A stretch of DNA of 64,000 nucleotides, taken from Mycobacteriaceae bacterium (lineage in GTDB: Bacteria; Actinomycetota; Actinomycetes; Mycobacteriales; Mycobacteriaceae). The stretch is taken from contig JAIEPH010000078.1 in assembly GCA_019749805.1 (NCBI GenBank), positions 20,251 to 84,250 on the forward strand, given 5' to 3'. The position numbers and the translations under genes are program-made. Shown here piece after piece: positions 19,412 through 28,816 of this stretch (position 1 is its first letter; the number at the start of each line of letters is the position of its first letter). The notes beneath the pieces were generated by a model. The model did not search any database. It was not told the DNA's origin and saw nothing but the letters and a program-made list of their open reading frames with translations.

Positions 19412-19861
19412 TCAGGCGTCGAGTTCGTAGCTCAGCCAGGTCGACTTCGCCGCCCCGATTCCGTCGTAGAGCCGTTGCGCCGTCGCGTTGTCCGGGGCCG
19501 TCTCCCACACCAACTTCTCGGCGCCGCGGTCGCGGCACAGCTGCAGACCCCGCTCGATCAGCGCCCGGCCGGTGCCGGTGCCACGTGCCGCCGACTCCAC
19601 GTACAGGTCGTTGAGCACGCCGACGCGGGCGGCGTACAACGTCTGCCAGGTCCAGTAGATCGTCGCGAATCCCAGCGGTGTTCCGTCGACGCGCGCGATC
19701 AGCTGCACGCCCTCGTCGGGGTTGTCGATCAGTGCGTTCGACAGGGCCAGCAGGCGCTCATCGGACGGATCCACGCGATAGAAGTCGCAATAGCCACGCA
19801 TCATCGGTAACAGCTCCGGCAGATCGGAAACCGTGACACCGGTGATGTTCAGCTGCTGCAT
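19412..19861 (-). CDS. GNAT family N-acetyltransferase
   Basis: A 149-residue acetyltransferase. The acetyl-CoA-binding motif is VESAARGTGTGRALIERGL, and the later ETAPDNATAQRLYDGIGA is the usual GNAT motif B region with the conserved Asn and Tyr. The substrate is unknown. The start (ATG at 19861) overlaps the end of the Hip1-type protease gene by 13 bp, so it is probably translated from the same mRNA. Confidence 0.88.
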   Translation of the reverse strand: MQQLNITGVTVSDLPELLPMMRGYCDFYRVDPSDERLLALSNALIDNPDEGVQLIARVDGTPLGFATIYWTWQTLYAARVGVLNDLYVESAARGTGTGRALIERGLQLCRDRGAEKLVWETAPDNATAQRLYDGIGAAKSTWLSYELDA

Positions 19862-21363
19862 CGGGTGTCGGGCGGTGGGACCGTGACGTCGATCAGGTAG
19901 CGGGCGGCGATCTCGTCGACGCAGTCGTCGCCCTGAAATGCCACGGTGTGCTGCGTGCCTTCGTAGGTCAGCAACGTGCCACCCAGCTGACGAGCCAGGT
20001 CGACGCCCGCCTCGTACGGGGTGGCGGGGTCGTTGGTCGTCGAGATCACCAGGATCGGCGGCAGCCCGTCGACCTTGATCTCGTGCGGTTCGGTCGTCGG
20101 CGGGACGGGCCAGAACGCACAGGTGCCGAGCGGAGCGTGCCCGGTGAACTCGCCATAGCTCATGAACGGCGCCGCTTCACGAGCCCGCCGGTCCTCCTCG
20201 ATGGCCTTTGCGCGGTCCGTCACCGCCGGCTTGTCGACACAGTTGACCGCCACGCGCACGTCGGTCGAGTTGTTGTAGTGGCCGTTCTCGTCGCGGCCCA
20301 TGTAGAGATCGGCCAGCGCCAGCATCGTGTCTCCCTCCCCGTCCTCGATCTCCTTGAGGGCCTGCGTGAGGTGGCGCCACAGATTCGGCGAGTACAGCGG
20401 CAGGATGGTGCCGACGATCGCGTCGGAATAACTCAGCCCGCGCGGATCACGCGTCTTCAACGGGTCTTCCACCAGCGGATCGACCATGCTGCGGTAGACG
20501 TCGACCGCCTTGGCGGGATCGGTGCCCAGCGGGCAGTCCGCGTTCTCGGCGCAGTCGGCGGCGTAGTCGTTGAACGCGGTCTGGAATGCCCTGGCCTGGC
20601 GGATGTTGGCCTCAGTGGGATCGGCGTTGGGGTCGATGGCGCCGTCGAGGATCATCGCGCGCACCTTGTCCGGATAGGCCTCCGCGTACAGCGCGCCGAT
20701 GCGGGTGCCATACGAATAGCCCAGATAGTTGAGCTTCTCGTCGCCGAGGGCCTGCCGCATCGCGTCGAGATCCTCGACCACACTGGCAGTTCCGACGTTG
20801 GCGAGGAACTCCTCGCCCATCTTGTCGACGCAGCGCTGAACGAACGCCTTGGTTTCGGACTCGATGTGCTCGACACCCTCGGGCGTGTAGTCCACCTGCG
20901 GGTCGGCGCGGAGCCGGTCGTTGTCAGCGTCGGAATTGCACCACACTGCGGGCGTGGAGGCCGCCACTCCGCGCGGGTCGAAGCCGACCAGATCGAATCG
21001 TTGGCGGACGCTGTCGGGCAGGAGCCCGACCATGCTGGTCGCCGCCGCGACACCCGACTCGCCAGGACCGCCGGGGTTGACGATCAGGGAGCCGATCTTG
21101 TCCCCGGTCGCCCTGAACCGGATCATCGCCAGCCGCGCGACCTCGCCGTCAGGCTCGGCCCAGTTCACGGGAACCGACAACATGCCGCACTCGGCACCGA
21201 CGGGCGCCGGTTCGCCGTCGGAGGACGAGTTCTCGCACTCCCCCCATTCGATCGGCGATCCCGGCGGGGGCACGGCGACCACGCCGCGGCCCTCGACCAG
21301 GTTCGTGCAACCGGCGACCAGCAACATCAACGCCGTCACTTGGACGCCGATCTTCAGGCTCAT
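19849..21363 (-). CDS. caeA: Hip1/CaeA-type lipoprotein serine protease
   Basis: Cell-envelope alpha/beta hydrolase (peptidase S33/tripeptidyl family), 504 residues from the ATG at 21363. The N-terminus is a lipoprotein signal: hydrophobic segment followed by lipobox LVAGC. The catalytic Ser is in GYSYGTRIG, the Asp in STTNDPATPYE and the His in GTQHTVAF; the oxyanion region NPGGPGESG is present. In M. tuberculosis Rv2224c (Hip1) cleaves the chaperone-like GroEL2 and is needed for envelope integrity and immune evasion. Only one copy is here, while M. tuberculosis has the Rv2223c/Rv2224c pair. Confidence 0.92.
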   Translation of the reverse strand: MSLKIGVQVTALMLLVAGCTNLVEGRGVVAVPPPGSPIEWGECENSSSDGEPAPVGAECGMLSVPVNWAEPDGEVARLAMIRFRATGDKIGSLIVNPGGPGESGVAAATSMVGLLPDSVRQRFDLVGFDPRGVAASTPAVWCNSDADNDRLRADPQVDYTPEGVEHIESETKAFVQRCVDKMGEEFLANVGTASVVEDLDAMRQALGDEKLNYLGYSYGTRIGALYAEAYPDKVRAMILDGAIDPNADPTEANIRQARAFQTAFNDYAADCAENADCPLGTDPAKAVDVYRSMVDPLVEDPLKTRDPRGLSYSDAIVGTILPLYSPNLWRHLTQALKEIEDGEGDTMLALADLYMGRDENGHYNNSTDVRVAVNCVDKPAVTDRAKAIEEDRRAREAAPFMSYGEFTGHAPLGTCAFWPVPPTTEPHEIKVDGLPPILVISTTNDPATPYEAGVDLARQLGGTLLTYEGTQHTVAFQGDDCVDEIAARYLIDVTVPPPDTRCSS

Positions 21364-21408
21364 GGCACCACATGCTGCCATGACCGCACATCCGCGCTGG
21401 CTAGGCGG

Positions 21409-22800
21409 CTATCGCGTGGCGCTGAGCAACTCGTCGAGGGCGGCCTTGAAGTCGTCGGCCATGTCCCACAGATCGGGCAGCAACTCCGGGCAGGACACGA
21501 TGCCGACGTTGAGCTTTCCGGCCAGCGACATCACCGTGATGTTGAGACCGGAGCCGTGGAAGATCGGCCCCAGGGGGTACATCGCGTCCACCTCGCAGCC
21601 CAGGTAATAGAGCGGAACCTGTGGGCCGGGGACGTTGGAGACGACGAGGTTGTGCACCGGCCTGGCCCCGCTCAGCCGGCTGGCGGCGTAGACCCGCATC
21701 GCGGCACCGAACACCGCGGGCGCCGCGAACTGGGTCCAGTCCTGGAGCAGGGTCGCTCCGATCGCCGAACTATGTTGTTTGGCAACCGAATTCGATTCGG
21801 AGATGGACTTCAGCCGCTCCGCCGGATCATCGATCTGAGTCTCCAGCTTGGAGAACATTCCCGACACCTGATTGCGGCCCGGCCGGTCCGACTTGTCATG
21901 CACCGATACCGGCACCATGGCGACCAACGAGTTCTCCGGCAACTCACCGCGATCGTCGAGGAACTTGCGCAGCACACCGGACACCAGCGCCATCACCACA
22001 TCGTTGACCTTGGCCCCGAAGTGGTTCTTCACGGTCTTGATGTCCTCGAGGTCGAGCTGCGCGAACGCCACGTTGCGGTGGCCGGTGACGTTGTTGTTCC
22101 ACGCGGTCTTCGGCGCGGCGAACGGCGCGGTCATCGCGGTGCCACCGCGCGCCCGCCGGGCGGTGTCCACGACCGTCGACAGGGTCGACGGCAGCGCATT
22201 GATCAGCTTCAGCGGCCGGGTGGCGAACTTGAGGGCACCGGATACCGCGATCTCGAGCTCGCTCGCATCACCGGGACCGTCGACCGGGTCCGGGGGCGGG
22301 GCGTCGGCTTCGGTGCTGCACAGCTGCGACATCAGGTTGGCCCCCGAGACCCCGTCAACACCGGAGTGATGGACCTTGGTCATCACGACGATGCGCCCGC
22401 CCTCCTGCGGGTCGGTGCCTCCGACGTTCTCGATCACCCACTTCTCCCACAGCGGCCGGCTGCGGTCCAGCGACAACGAGGCGATGTGCCCGCAGATCTC
22501 AGCCAACTCGCGCCGGCCTCCCGGCGATGGCAGGCCGATGCGGTGCAGGTGCCGGTCGACATCAAAATCCTTGTCGTCCACCCACACTGGATGGTCGAGG
22601 TTGAACCGGCTGTCGGCGAGCTTCTCCCGGAATTGCGGCATCGCCTTGATCCTCAGGTCGAACGCGTCGCGGAAACGGTCGAAGGTGTACCCGCCCGGCA
22701 TGGTCGACGTGTCCAGCTCGAGGATCGAGCACACATGCAGAGGCTGCTGGGCGGTCTCGAGATACAGGAAACTGGCGTCGAGTCCGCTTAACCGTTGCAT
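21409..22800 (-). CDS. Wax ester synthase/diacylglycerol acyltransferase family protein
   Basis: A 463-residue acyltransferase that would make triacylglycerol or wax esters from acyl-CoA. The catalytic motif HHxxxDG is seen as HHSGVDG near residue 140. Other family segments are MQRLSGLDASFLYLE at the N-terminus, NDVVMALVSG, and NLVVSNVPGP near the C-terminus. The ATG at 22800 is preferred over an in-frame start 45 bp upstream because the family begins with the SGLDASFL element. It is not part of the M. tuberculosis block at this place, so it is likely an insertion between the protease gene and panB. Confidence 0.92.
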   Translation of the reverse strand: MQRLSGLDASFLYLETAQQPLHVCSILELDTSTMPGGYTFDRFRDAFDLRIKAMPQFREKLADSRFNLDHPVWVDDKDFDVDRHLHRIGLPSPGGRRELAEICGHIASLSLDRSRPLWEKWVIENVGGTDPQEGGRIVVMTKVHHSGVDGVSGANLMSQLCSTEADAPPPDPVDGPGDASELEIAVSGALKFATRPLKLINALPSTLSTVVDTARRARGGTAMTAPFAAPKTAWNNNVTGHRNVAFAQLDLEDIKTVKNHFGAKVNDVVMALVSGVLRKFLDDRGELPENSLVAMVPVSVHDKSDRPGRNQVSGMFSKLETQIDDPAERLKSISESNSVAKQHSSAIGATLLQDWTQFAAPAVFGAAMRVYAASRLSGARPVHNLVVSNVPGPQVPLYYLGCEVDAMYPLGPIFHGSGLNITVMSLAGKLNVGIVSCPELLPDLWDMADDFKAALDELLSATR

Positions 22801-22957
22801 CCCGCCGATGTTAGGCGGGGCGGGGCCAACTGTGAGGAAATCCACTCAACGCGCCTTTCAACTTCGGCGCCCGAAGTGGCAGACTGAACAGGTCAGACGA
22901 ACCCGGGGACCCGGATGGGCCTCGAGGATCGACCCGACCAACCCGTGAGGGACAACG

Positions 22958-23794
22958 ATGTCTGAGCAGACTGTCTATGGCGCTGCGGCGGATAAGCCAC
23001 GGACCAAAATAAGAACTCTTCACCTCCAGAAGTGGAAGTCCGAGGGCCACAAGTGGGCCATGCTGACGGCCTACGACTTCTCCACCGCCCGCATCTTCGA
23101 TGACGCAGGCATTCCCGTCCTGCTGGTCGGCGATTCGGCGGCCAACGTGGTCTACGGCTACGACACCACCGTGCCGGTGACCCCCGACGAGCTCATCCCA
23201 CTGGTCCGCGGCGTCGTCCGCGGAGCTTCGCACGCACTGGTGGTCGCCGACCTGCCGTTCGGTAGCTATGAGGCAGGCCCGCAGCAGGCCCTTGCCACCG
23301 CCACCCGCTTCATGAAGGAGACCGGCGCGGGCGCGGTCAAACTCGAGGGCGGCGAGCGCGTCGCCGATCAGATCGCGACGCTGACCCAGGCCGGCATCCC
23401 CGTGGTCGCGCACATCGGATTCACCCCGCAGAGCGTCAACGGCCTGGGCGGGTTCCGCGTCCAGGGCCGCGGCGACGGCGCCGAGCAGACCGTCCACGAC
23501 GCGATCGCCGTGCAGGAAGCCGGGGCCATCGCCGTGGTGCTCGAAATGGTCCCCGCTGAACTGGCGACTCAGATCACCGGCAAACTGACCATCCCCACCA
23601 TCGGCATCGGAGCCGGACCAAACTGCGATGCGCAGGTGCTGGTGTGGCAGGACATGGCCGGCATGACGAGCGGTAAGACCGCCAGGTTCGTCAAACGCTT
23701 CGGCGATGTGGGTGCCGAATTGAGCCGCGCCGCAACGCAGTACGCCGACGAGGTTGCCAGCGGGACGTTCCCCGCCGAAGAGCACTCCTTCTAG
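22958..23794 (+). CDS. panB: 3-methyl-2-oxobutanoate hydroxymethyltransferase
   Basis: First committed step of pantothenate synthesis: adds a hydroxymethyl group from methylene-THF to alpha-ketoisovalerate. The protein has 278 residues. Motifs: MLTAYDFSTARIFDDAGIPV, the metal-binding GDSAANVVYG, VKLEGG, VAHIGFTPQS and TIGIGAGPNCDAQVLV. ATG at 22958 with GAGGGACAACG upstream. It converges on the enoyl-CoA hydratase gene and overlaps it by 4 bp at the stops. Confidence 0.97.
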   Translation: MSEQTVYGAAADKPRTKIRTLHLQKWKSEGHKWAMLTAYDFSTARIFDDAGIPVLLVGDSAANVVYGYDTTVPVTPDELIPLVRGVVRGASHALVVADLPFGSYEAGPQQALATATRFMKETGAGAVKLEGGERVADQIATLTQAGIPVVAHIGFTPQSVNGLGGFRVQGRGDGAEQTVHDAIAVQEAGAIAVVLEMVPAELATQITGKLTIPTIGIGAGPNCDAQVLVWQDMAGMTSGKTARFVKRFGDVGAELSRAATQYADEVASGTFPAEEHSF

Positions 23795-24570
23795 GAGAAC
23801 TCCGGCTTGCGCTTGGCCATGAAGGCATCGACGCCTTCGCGGCCGTCGGCGGAATTGGCACGCTCGGCGATCAGCCGGCCCTCGAATTCCATCTGCTCCT
23901 CGAGACCGCTGCTGAACGTCGACAGCATCAGTGCCTTCACGGAGCCGTTGGACCCAGCGCAGGTGGCCACCATTTTCTCGGCCAGCTCGTCGGCACGTGC
24001 GGCCAATTGATCGTCGGGCACCACCTCGGTGACCAGACCCCACTGTGCGGCGTCCTGGGCCGAGAGAGTGCGATTCGTCAGCATCAGTTCCTTGGTCTTG
24101 GCGATGCCGATGAGACGCGGCAGGAAGTACGACGAGCTGCCGTCCGGCGAGAGCCCCACCTTGGTGTAGGCCATGGTGAACGACGCCGACTCCGCGGCGA
24201 GGACGAGATCGCCCGTCACCGCGATCGAGAAGCCTGCTCCGGCGGCGGTGCCATTGACCGCGGTGATGAGCACGGCGTCCATCCGCGAGAAGCTCGAGAT
24301 CGCGCGGTGCAGATCGTTCGCGACGCCCTTGATGTGCAGGCCCCTGTCGGCCGCAGCTGCAAAGGACTTCAGATCGCCTCCGGCGCAGAAGAACCGACCC
24401 GAACCGGTGAGCACGACCACCTTCGTCGCCGCCGTGTCGCAGCGCCGTGCGGCATCGGCGAGCTCGCGAGTCATGGTGTCGTTCATTCCATTTGCGGCGT
24501 CGGGCCGGTTCAGGGTGATCCGGGTGATGGCACCGGACGGCTCGAATTCGATGGTTTCGTAGTCGGTCAC
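23791..24570 (-). CDS. Enoyl-CoA hydratase/isomerase (crotonase family)
   Basis: A 259-residue crotonase-fold enzyme. The CoA-binding and oxyanion segments are GSGRFFCAGGDLKSF and NGTAAGAGFSIAVTGDLVLA. The usual catalytic Glu of hydratases near residue 110-115 (GAGFxL..CD) is here in a GAGFSIAVTGD context, and KVGLSPDGSSSYFLPR follows. The exact reaction (hydratase or isomerase) is uncertain. Its stop overlaps the panB stop. Confidence 0.88.
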   Translation of the reverse strand: MTDYETIEFEPSGAITRITLNRPDAANGMNDTMTRELADAARRCDTAATKVVVLTGSGRFFCAGGDLKSFAAAADRGLHIKGVANDLHRAISSFSRMDAVLITAVNGTAAGAGFSIAVTGDLVLAAESASFTMAYTKVGLSPDGSSSYFLPRLIGIAKTKELMLTNRTLSAQDAAQWGLVTEVVPDDQLAARADELAEKMVATCAGSNGSVKALMLSTFSSGLEEQMEFEGRLIAERANSADGREGVDAFMAKRKPEFS

Positions 24571-24655
24571 CCCTGGACTGTATCGCCGCCGTCCAGTTGC
24601 TCAACCGCTCCCCCGGCAGGCTCGTTTACCTGAATATGGCAGTCTTGCCCGCACC

Positions 24656-26125
24656 ATGGGCAAATCCACTTCGAGCTATCTGGAGGTCGAGCGCAAGTTC
24701 GACGTCGTCGACTCCACCGTCTCCCCGTCATTCGACGGGCTCTCAGCGGTCGCGTCGGTGAAGCGTTCTCCCGTGCAGCAACTCGACGCCGTCTACTTCG
24801 ACACCCCTAACCGCGACCTGGCCGCGCACCGCATCACCTTGCGCCGGCGGACCGGCGGCACCGACGCCGGATGGCACCTCAAGCTGCCCGCAGGGGCCGA
24901 CGCACGCACCGAGGTGCGGGAGCCGCTGGACAGCTCGGGTGACGACGTGCCGGAGGCGCTGCGCGACGTCGTGTTGGCCGTCGTCCGGGACCGGCCGTTG
25001 GCTCCCGTGGCGCGGATCTCGACCGAGCGCAGCGTCGACATGCTCTACGGACCTGACGGCGTGGCGCTCGCGGAGTTCTGCGACGACCTGGTCACCGCCT
25101 CTGCCGGGCTGGACGGCGCGGAACAACGGTGGCGCGAATGGGAGCTCGAGCTCGCCGAGGGCGGCGACCGAGAACTGCTGGAGCGGCTCGCGAACCGGCT
25201 CCTGGATGCCGGCGCGGTACCTGCCGGCCATGGTTCCAAGCTGGCCAGGGTACTGGAATCAACCGCTGAATCCGCGCCGTCGGAGCTGCCGGACGATCCG
25301 ATCCACCGGGCGGTGGCCGGACATGTCGACGAGCTGCTGGAGTGGGATCGGGCGGTTCGCGCCGACGTCTACGACTCCGTGCACCAGATGCGGGTCACGA
25401 CGCGCAAGATCCGCAGCCTGCTGCAGTCGTCCGAGGACGCGTTCGGGATCACCGACGACGCCTGGATCCTCGACGAACTGCGCCAGCTGGCATCCGTGCT
25501 GGGTGTGGCGCGCGACGCCGAGGTGCTCGCCGAGAAGTACGAGAAAGCACTCGACGAACTGCCCGCGGATTTGATCCGCGGGCCGGTGCGCGAGCGACTG
25601 GTCGACGGCGCGAAGAAGCGTTACTCCGCAGGGCACCGGCGCTCGCTGATCGCGATGCGATCCGATCGCTACTTCCGGCTGCTCGATGCTCTCGAGGCGT
25701 TGGTGGCCACTCCCCCGCCACCGCCCCTGCCCGGTGACGAAGAACCCACAACGCTGACCATCGACGCCGCGTACAAGAAGGTCCACAAGGCAGCCAAGGC
25801 AGCGGACACCGCCGAGTCCGACACCGAGCGGGACGAAGCTTTGCACCGAATCCGTAAGCGCGCCAAACGACTTCGGTATACGGCGTCGGCGACGGGTGAC
25901 GACAAGGTGTCCGACCGCGCGAAGGCCATTCAGTCGTTGCTCGGCGATCACCAGGACAGCGTCGTCAGCCGTGGTCACCTCAGCAAGGAAGCCGCCGTCG
26001 CGCACGCCGCCGGCGAGGACACCTTCACCTACGGGGTCCTCTATCAGCGTGAAGCCGAAGTCGCACGCCGGGCCGAGGAGAGCCTCGGCGCCGCACTGAA
26101 GAAGCTGCGCAAGTCCGTTCGCTAG
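24656..26125 (+). CDS. CYTH and CHAD domain protein (Rv2226-like)
   Basis: A 489-residue protein. Residues about 8-200 form a CYTH triphosphate tunnel domain, with the defining ExExK motif as EVERK and internal RRRTGG and WHLKLP basic clusters. Residues about 215-485 are a CHAD helical domain rich in conserved His and Arg (VHQMRVTTRKIRSLL, LHRIRKRAKRLRY). CYTH domains bind or hydrolyse triphosphates and CHAD domains bind inorganic polyphosphate, so a polyphosphate-related role is likely. ATG at 24656. Confidence 0.93.
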   Translation: MGKSTSSYLEVERKFDVVDSTVSPSFDGLSAVASVKRSPVQQLDAVYFDTPNRDLAAHRITLRRRTGGTDAGWHLKLPAGADARTEVREPLDSSGDDVPEALRDVVLAVVRDRPLAPVARISTERSVDMLYGPDGVALAEFCDDLVTASAGLDGAEQRWREWELELAEGGDRELLERLANRLLDAGAVPAGHGSKLARVLESTAESAPSELPDDPIHRAVAGHVDELLEWDRAVRADVYDSVHQMRVTTRKIRSLLQSSEDAFGITDDAWILDELRQLASVLGVARDAEVLAEKYEKALDELPADLIRGPVRERLVDGAKKRYSAGHRRSLIAMRSDRYFRLLDALEALVATPPPPPLPGDEEPTTLTIDAAYKKVHKAAKAADTAESDTERDEALHRIRKRAKRLRYTASATGDDKVSDRAKAIQSLLGDHQDSVVSRGHLSKEAAVAHAAGEDTFTYGVLYQREAEVARRAEESLGAALKKLRKSVR

Positions 26126-26135
26126 GTGTCATGAC

Positions 26136-26342
26136 TCAGGCGGTTGCGTGGGCTCCGCGCAGAATGCGGCGCAGCTCGAGCATGGCGTCGTGCAGCTCGA
26201 TACGCACGATGGGCTCGGTGGTGCAGTACTCGGAGGCGATCTGCGCTGTGGTGCGCCTGAGGTAGTACGCCCGGTAGATGAGCGCGCGGTGCGGAATCGA
26301 CAGCATCGCCATGGCCTGTCGAATCACCCTGCCGTCGGTCAT
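26136..26342 (-). CDS. Stand-alone sigma-70 region 4-like HTH protein
   Basis: A 68-residue protein that looks like region 4 of an ECF sigma factor alone: LSIPHRALIYRAYYLRRTTA then QIASEYCTTEPIVRIELHDA then MLELRRIL, close in pattern to region 4 of SigK/SigL-type factors. There is no region 2, so it cannot itself bind a -10 element. Its ATG overlaps the stop of the broken GntR gene upstream (ATGA), a sign of translational coupling. It could act as an anti-sigma competitor or an accessory DNA-binding protein, or be the remnant of a longer sigma gene. Confidence 0.6.
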   Translation of the reverse strand: MTDGRVIRQAMAMLSIPHRALIYRAYYLRRTTAQIASEYCTTEPIVRIELHDAMLELRRILRGAHATA

Positions 26343-26910
26343 GGTGAGAGCACCGCGTGCGGGTCGAGCACCGAAGGATGGTCGACGAGGTAGTTGAGTA
26401 TGTGGTCGTGCGCCTTCACGAGGTGGTCGCCGGTGAGACGCGCCGTGGTGGCGGCATCCCCGCGTTCGACGGCAGCCAGTATCTCGGCATGCTCGCTCCC
26501 GATGTGCCCGGTCTGTCCGATCACCTCGAGGTGCAGGTACACGTAGCGATCGGTCAACCGCCGCAAGTGCTCGATCAGTTCGATCGTGCGGTGTTGGCCG
26601 CGAGCCAGGTGCGCGCATCGATGGGCACCGCGATCCCGGTGGTCTTCGGTTCGATCGACAGCCGCAGGTCGTACAGCTCCTGCAGTTCCTCGATCGACAT
26701 GCGGGTGACGATCGCGGTGGCGTTGGACAGCGGCTGCACCAGGCCTTCGCCGGCGAGCAGCGCCAATGCGTCGCGCACCGGGACCCGGCTGACGCCGAAC
26801 CGTTCGGCGAGACCGGCCTGGGCGAGCTTGGCGCCAGGCGCGATGTCCCCGTGCAGGATCTCGGCCCTGAGCTGTGCGGCGATGCGTGCTGCGGAACTTT
26901 CGGATGCCAT
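26339..26910 (-). pseudogene. FadR-type GntR regulator with internal deletion and frameshift
   Basis: The N-terminal part (from ATG at 26910, MASESSAARIAAQLRAEILH) has a normal winged-helix domain with FGVSRVPVRDALALLAGEGL and the start of an FCD ligand domain (ELQELYDLRLSIEPKT). After DARTWLAANT the frame runs into a stop at about 26575. The rest of the FCD domain continues in another frame (IELIEHLRRLTDRYVYLHLE to the stop at 26339). Comparison with normal FCD domains suggests that about 40-50 residues are missing around 26570-26620, including metal/ligand-binding His residues. The product would be a short protein that may still bind DNA but cannot sense its ligand. Confidence 0.75.
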
Positions 26911-26974
26911 GGCGTTGTCCTGTCTACGATCTTGAATTCTTGTATACAGACGCTGGCTGTGAGGAAGCATGGAA

Positions 26975-27380
<406 letters not shown>

Positions 27381-27396
27381 GCAATAAACTTAGCTC

Positions 27397-27852
27397 ATGT
27401 CCCAGGTTCCCCCGGCCCGTTATCTCCTGCGGGCCAAGGATCTGGTCGACGCACGCTATGCGGATCCCATCACCGTCGACGACCTCGCCGCCGCGGCGGG
27501 ACTGTCGCGGGCGCATTTCAGCCGGATGTTCACCCGGACGTTCGGGGAGTCTCCCCGGGCATATCTGCAGACCAGGCGTTTGGAGCGCGCGGCATCATTG
27601 CTCCGCCACACCGACCGCTCGGTGGCCGACATCTGCGTGATGGTGGGACTGCAAAGTGTCGGGTCGTTCACCACCAGCTTCTCGCGGGTGTACGGCATGC
27701 CTCCCGCGGCGTATCGGGACAGCATGCCGCCGGCAGCGATCTACGCGCGAGTGCCCAGTTGCATCCTCGCCCGCGACACCCGTCCGCCCGCCGGCAGCCG
27801 CGCGCGCAAGACAGCACACGGGGAGAAGACGGGCGACGTCGACCGAACGTAG
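27397..27852 (+). CDS. AraC-family DNA-binding protein
   Basis: A 151-residue protein that is mainly an AraC-type double HTH (residues about 8-108): VDDLAAAAGLSRAHFSRMFT then FGESPRAYLQ, then ADICVMVGLQSVGSFTTSFS. There is no separate ligand domain; the C-terminal 40 residues are basic and Arg/Pro-rich. No Shine-Dalgarno is visible before the ATG, so the mRNA could be leaderless. A VOC protein gene follows after 10 bp and is likely its target or partner. Confidence 0.88.
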   Translation: MSQVPPARYLLRAKDLVDARYADPITVDDLAAAAGLSRAHFSRMFTRTFGESPRAYLQTRRLERAASLLRHTDRSVADICVMVGLQSVGSFTTSFSRVYGMPPAAYRDSMPPAAIYARVPSCILARDTRPPAGSRARKTAHGEKTGDVDRT

Positions 27853-27862
27853 CGTCGTTCGC

Positions 27863-28300
27863 ATGATCAAAGTTGCAAGCGCCCACCTGTGGGTCCACGA
27901 CCAGGACGTCGCACTGAAATTCTGGACCGAGAACGTCGGAATGGAAGTGCGCCAAGATGTTTCGCTGCCCGATATGGACAACACGTTTCGATGGCTGACG
28001 GTCGGTCCGCCGGGCCAGGACGACGTGTCGATCGTGTTGATGGCGGTCCCCGGCGAACCTGTGATGGATGCGGTCACGCGCAAGCAGGTGCAGGAGCTCA
28101 CCGCCAAGGGCTTCGCCGGCACCGTGTTCCTGACTACCGAAGACATCCAGTCCGACTACGACGAGATGACTGCTCGCGGCGTCGAGTTCACCGAACCGCC
28201 GCATCAGATGCCGTACGGCATCGACTCCGGATTTCGTGATCCGTCCGGCAACAGCGTGCGATTGACCCAATTAGCACCGCCGCCCGCCAATACTGTCTAG
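27863..28300 (+). CDS. VOC/glyoxalase-fold protein
   Basis: A 145-residue vicinal-oxygen-chelate protein with two beta-alpha-beta modules. It starts MIKVASAHLWVHDQDVALKF and has GFRDPSGNSVRLTQ at the C-terminus, the typical final strand. In this sub-family (often next to AraC regulators) the activity is not established; a few members are glyoxalase or antibiotic-binding proteins. It follows the AraC-type gene and precedes the methyltransferase gene, which starts on the base after its stop. Confidence 0.85.
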   Translation: MIKVASAHLWVHDQDVALKFWTENVGMEVRQDVSLPDMDNTFRWLTVGPPGQDDVSIVLMAVPGEPVMDAVTRKQVQELTAKGFAGTVFLTTEDIQSDYDEMTARGVEFTEPPHQMPYGIDSGFRDPSGNSVRLTQLAPPPANTV

Positions 28301-28816
28301 GTGCGAACCACTACCGCAGCACTGGGTTCGGCGGCGTTCTTCGTCGTGGCACCGGGCACGTTCGTCGGGCTGGGCCCGTGGCTGATCACCCGATGGGAGA
28401 TCCCCGAGTCCAGCCCGCCGTTACGTCTGGTGCTGGGGGCGGTCTTCGTCGTCGCAGGCCTCATCCCGCCCATTCACGCGTTCATCCAGTTCGCCAAGGC
28501 GGGCGGGACACCGATGCCCGCCGCGCCGACCGAACGGCTCGTCGTCGGAGGATTCAACCGCTTCGTCCGGAACCCGATGTACGTCGGCCTGTTGACCGCG
28601 ATCCTGGGCCAGGCGCTGCTCTTCGACAGCCTGTGGTTGGTGGTCTACGCGGTGATCGGGTGGATCGCGACGGCGTCATTCGTGCACTGGTACGAGGAAC
28701 CGACGCTGGTGCGCACCTACGGCGAGCAGTACGAGGAATACCGGCGCAATGTGCCCGCATGGACTCCACGCCTCACGCCGTGGCGGCCCTCGGCTACGAC
28801 GGCTACGTCAACTTAA
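28301..28816 (+). CDS. Isoprenylcysteine carboxyl methyltransferase family membrane protein
   Basis: A 171-residue membrane protein with four or five hydrophobic helices and the ICMT-family C-terminal catalytic motif: FNRFVRNPMYVG, later HWYEEPTLVRTYGEQYEEYR, then NVPAWTPR. Bacterial members methylate unknown acceptors, probably lipids or small acids, since prenylated proteins are absent. GTG start at 28301, directly after the VOC stop, so the two are co-translated. Its stop (TAA) shares three bases with the convergent stop of the HNH gene. Confidence 0.87.
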   Translation: MRTTTAALGSAAFFVVAPGTFVGLGPWLITRWEIPESSPPLRLVLGAVFVVAGLIPPIHAFIQFAKAGGTPMPAAPTERLVVGGFNRFVRNPMYVGLLTAILGQALLFDSLWLVVYAVIGWIATASFVHWYEEPTLVRTYGEQYEEYRRNVPAWTPRLTPWRPSATTATST

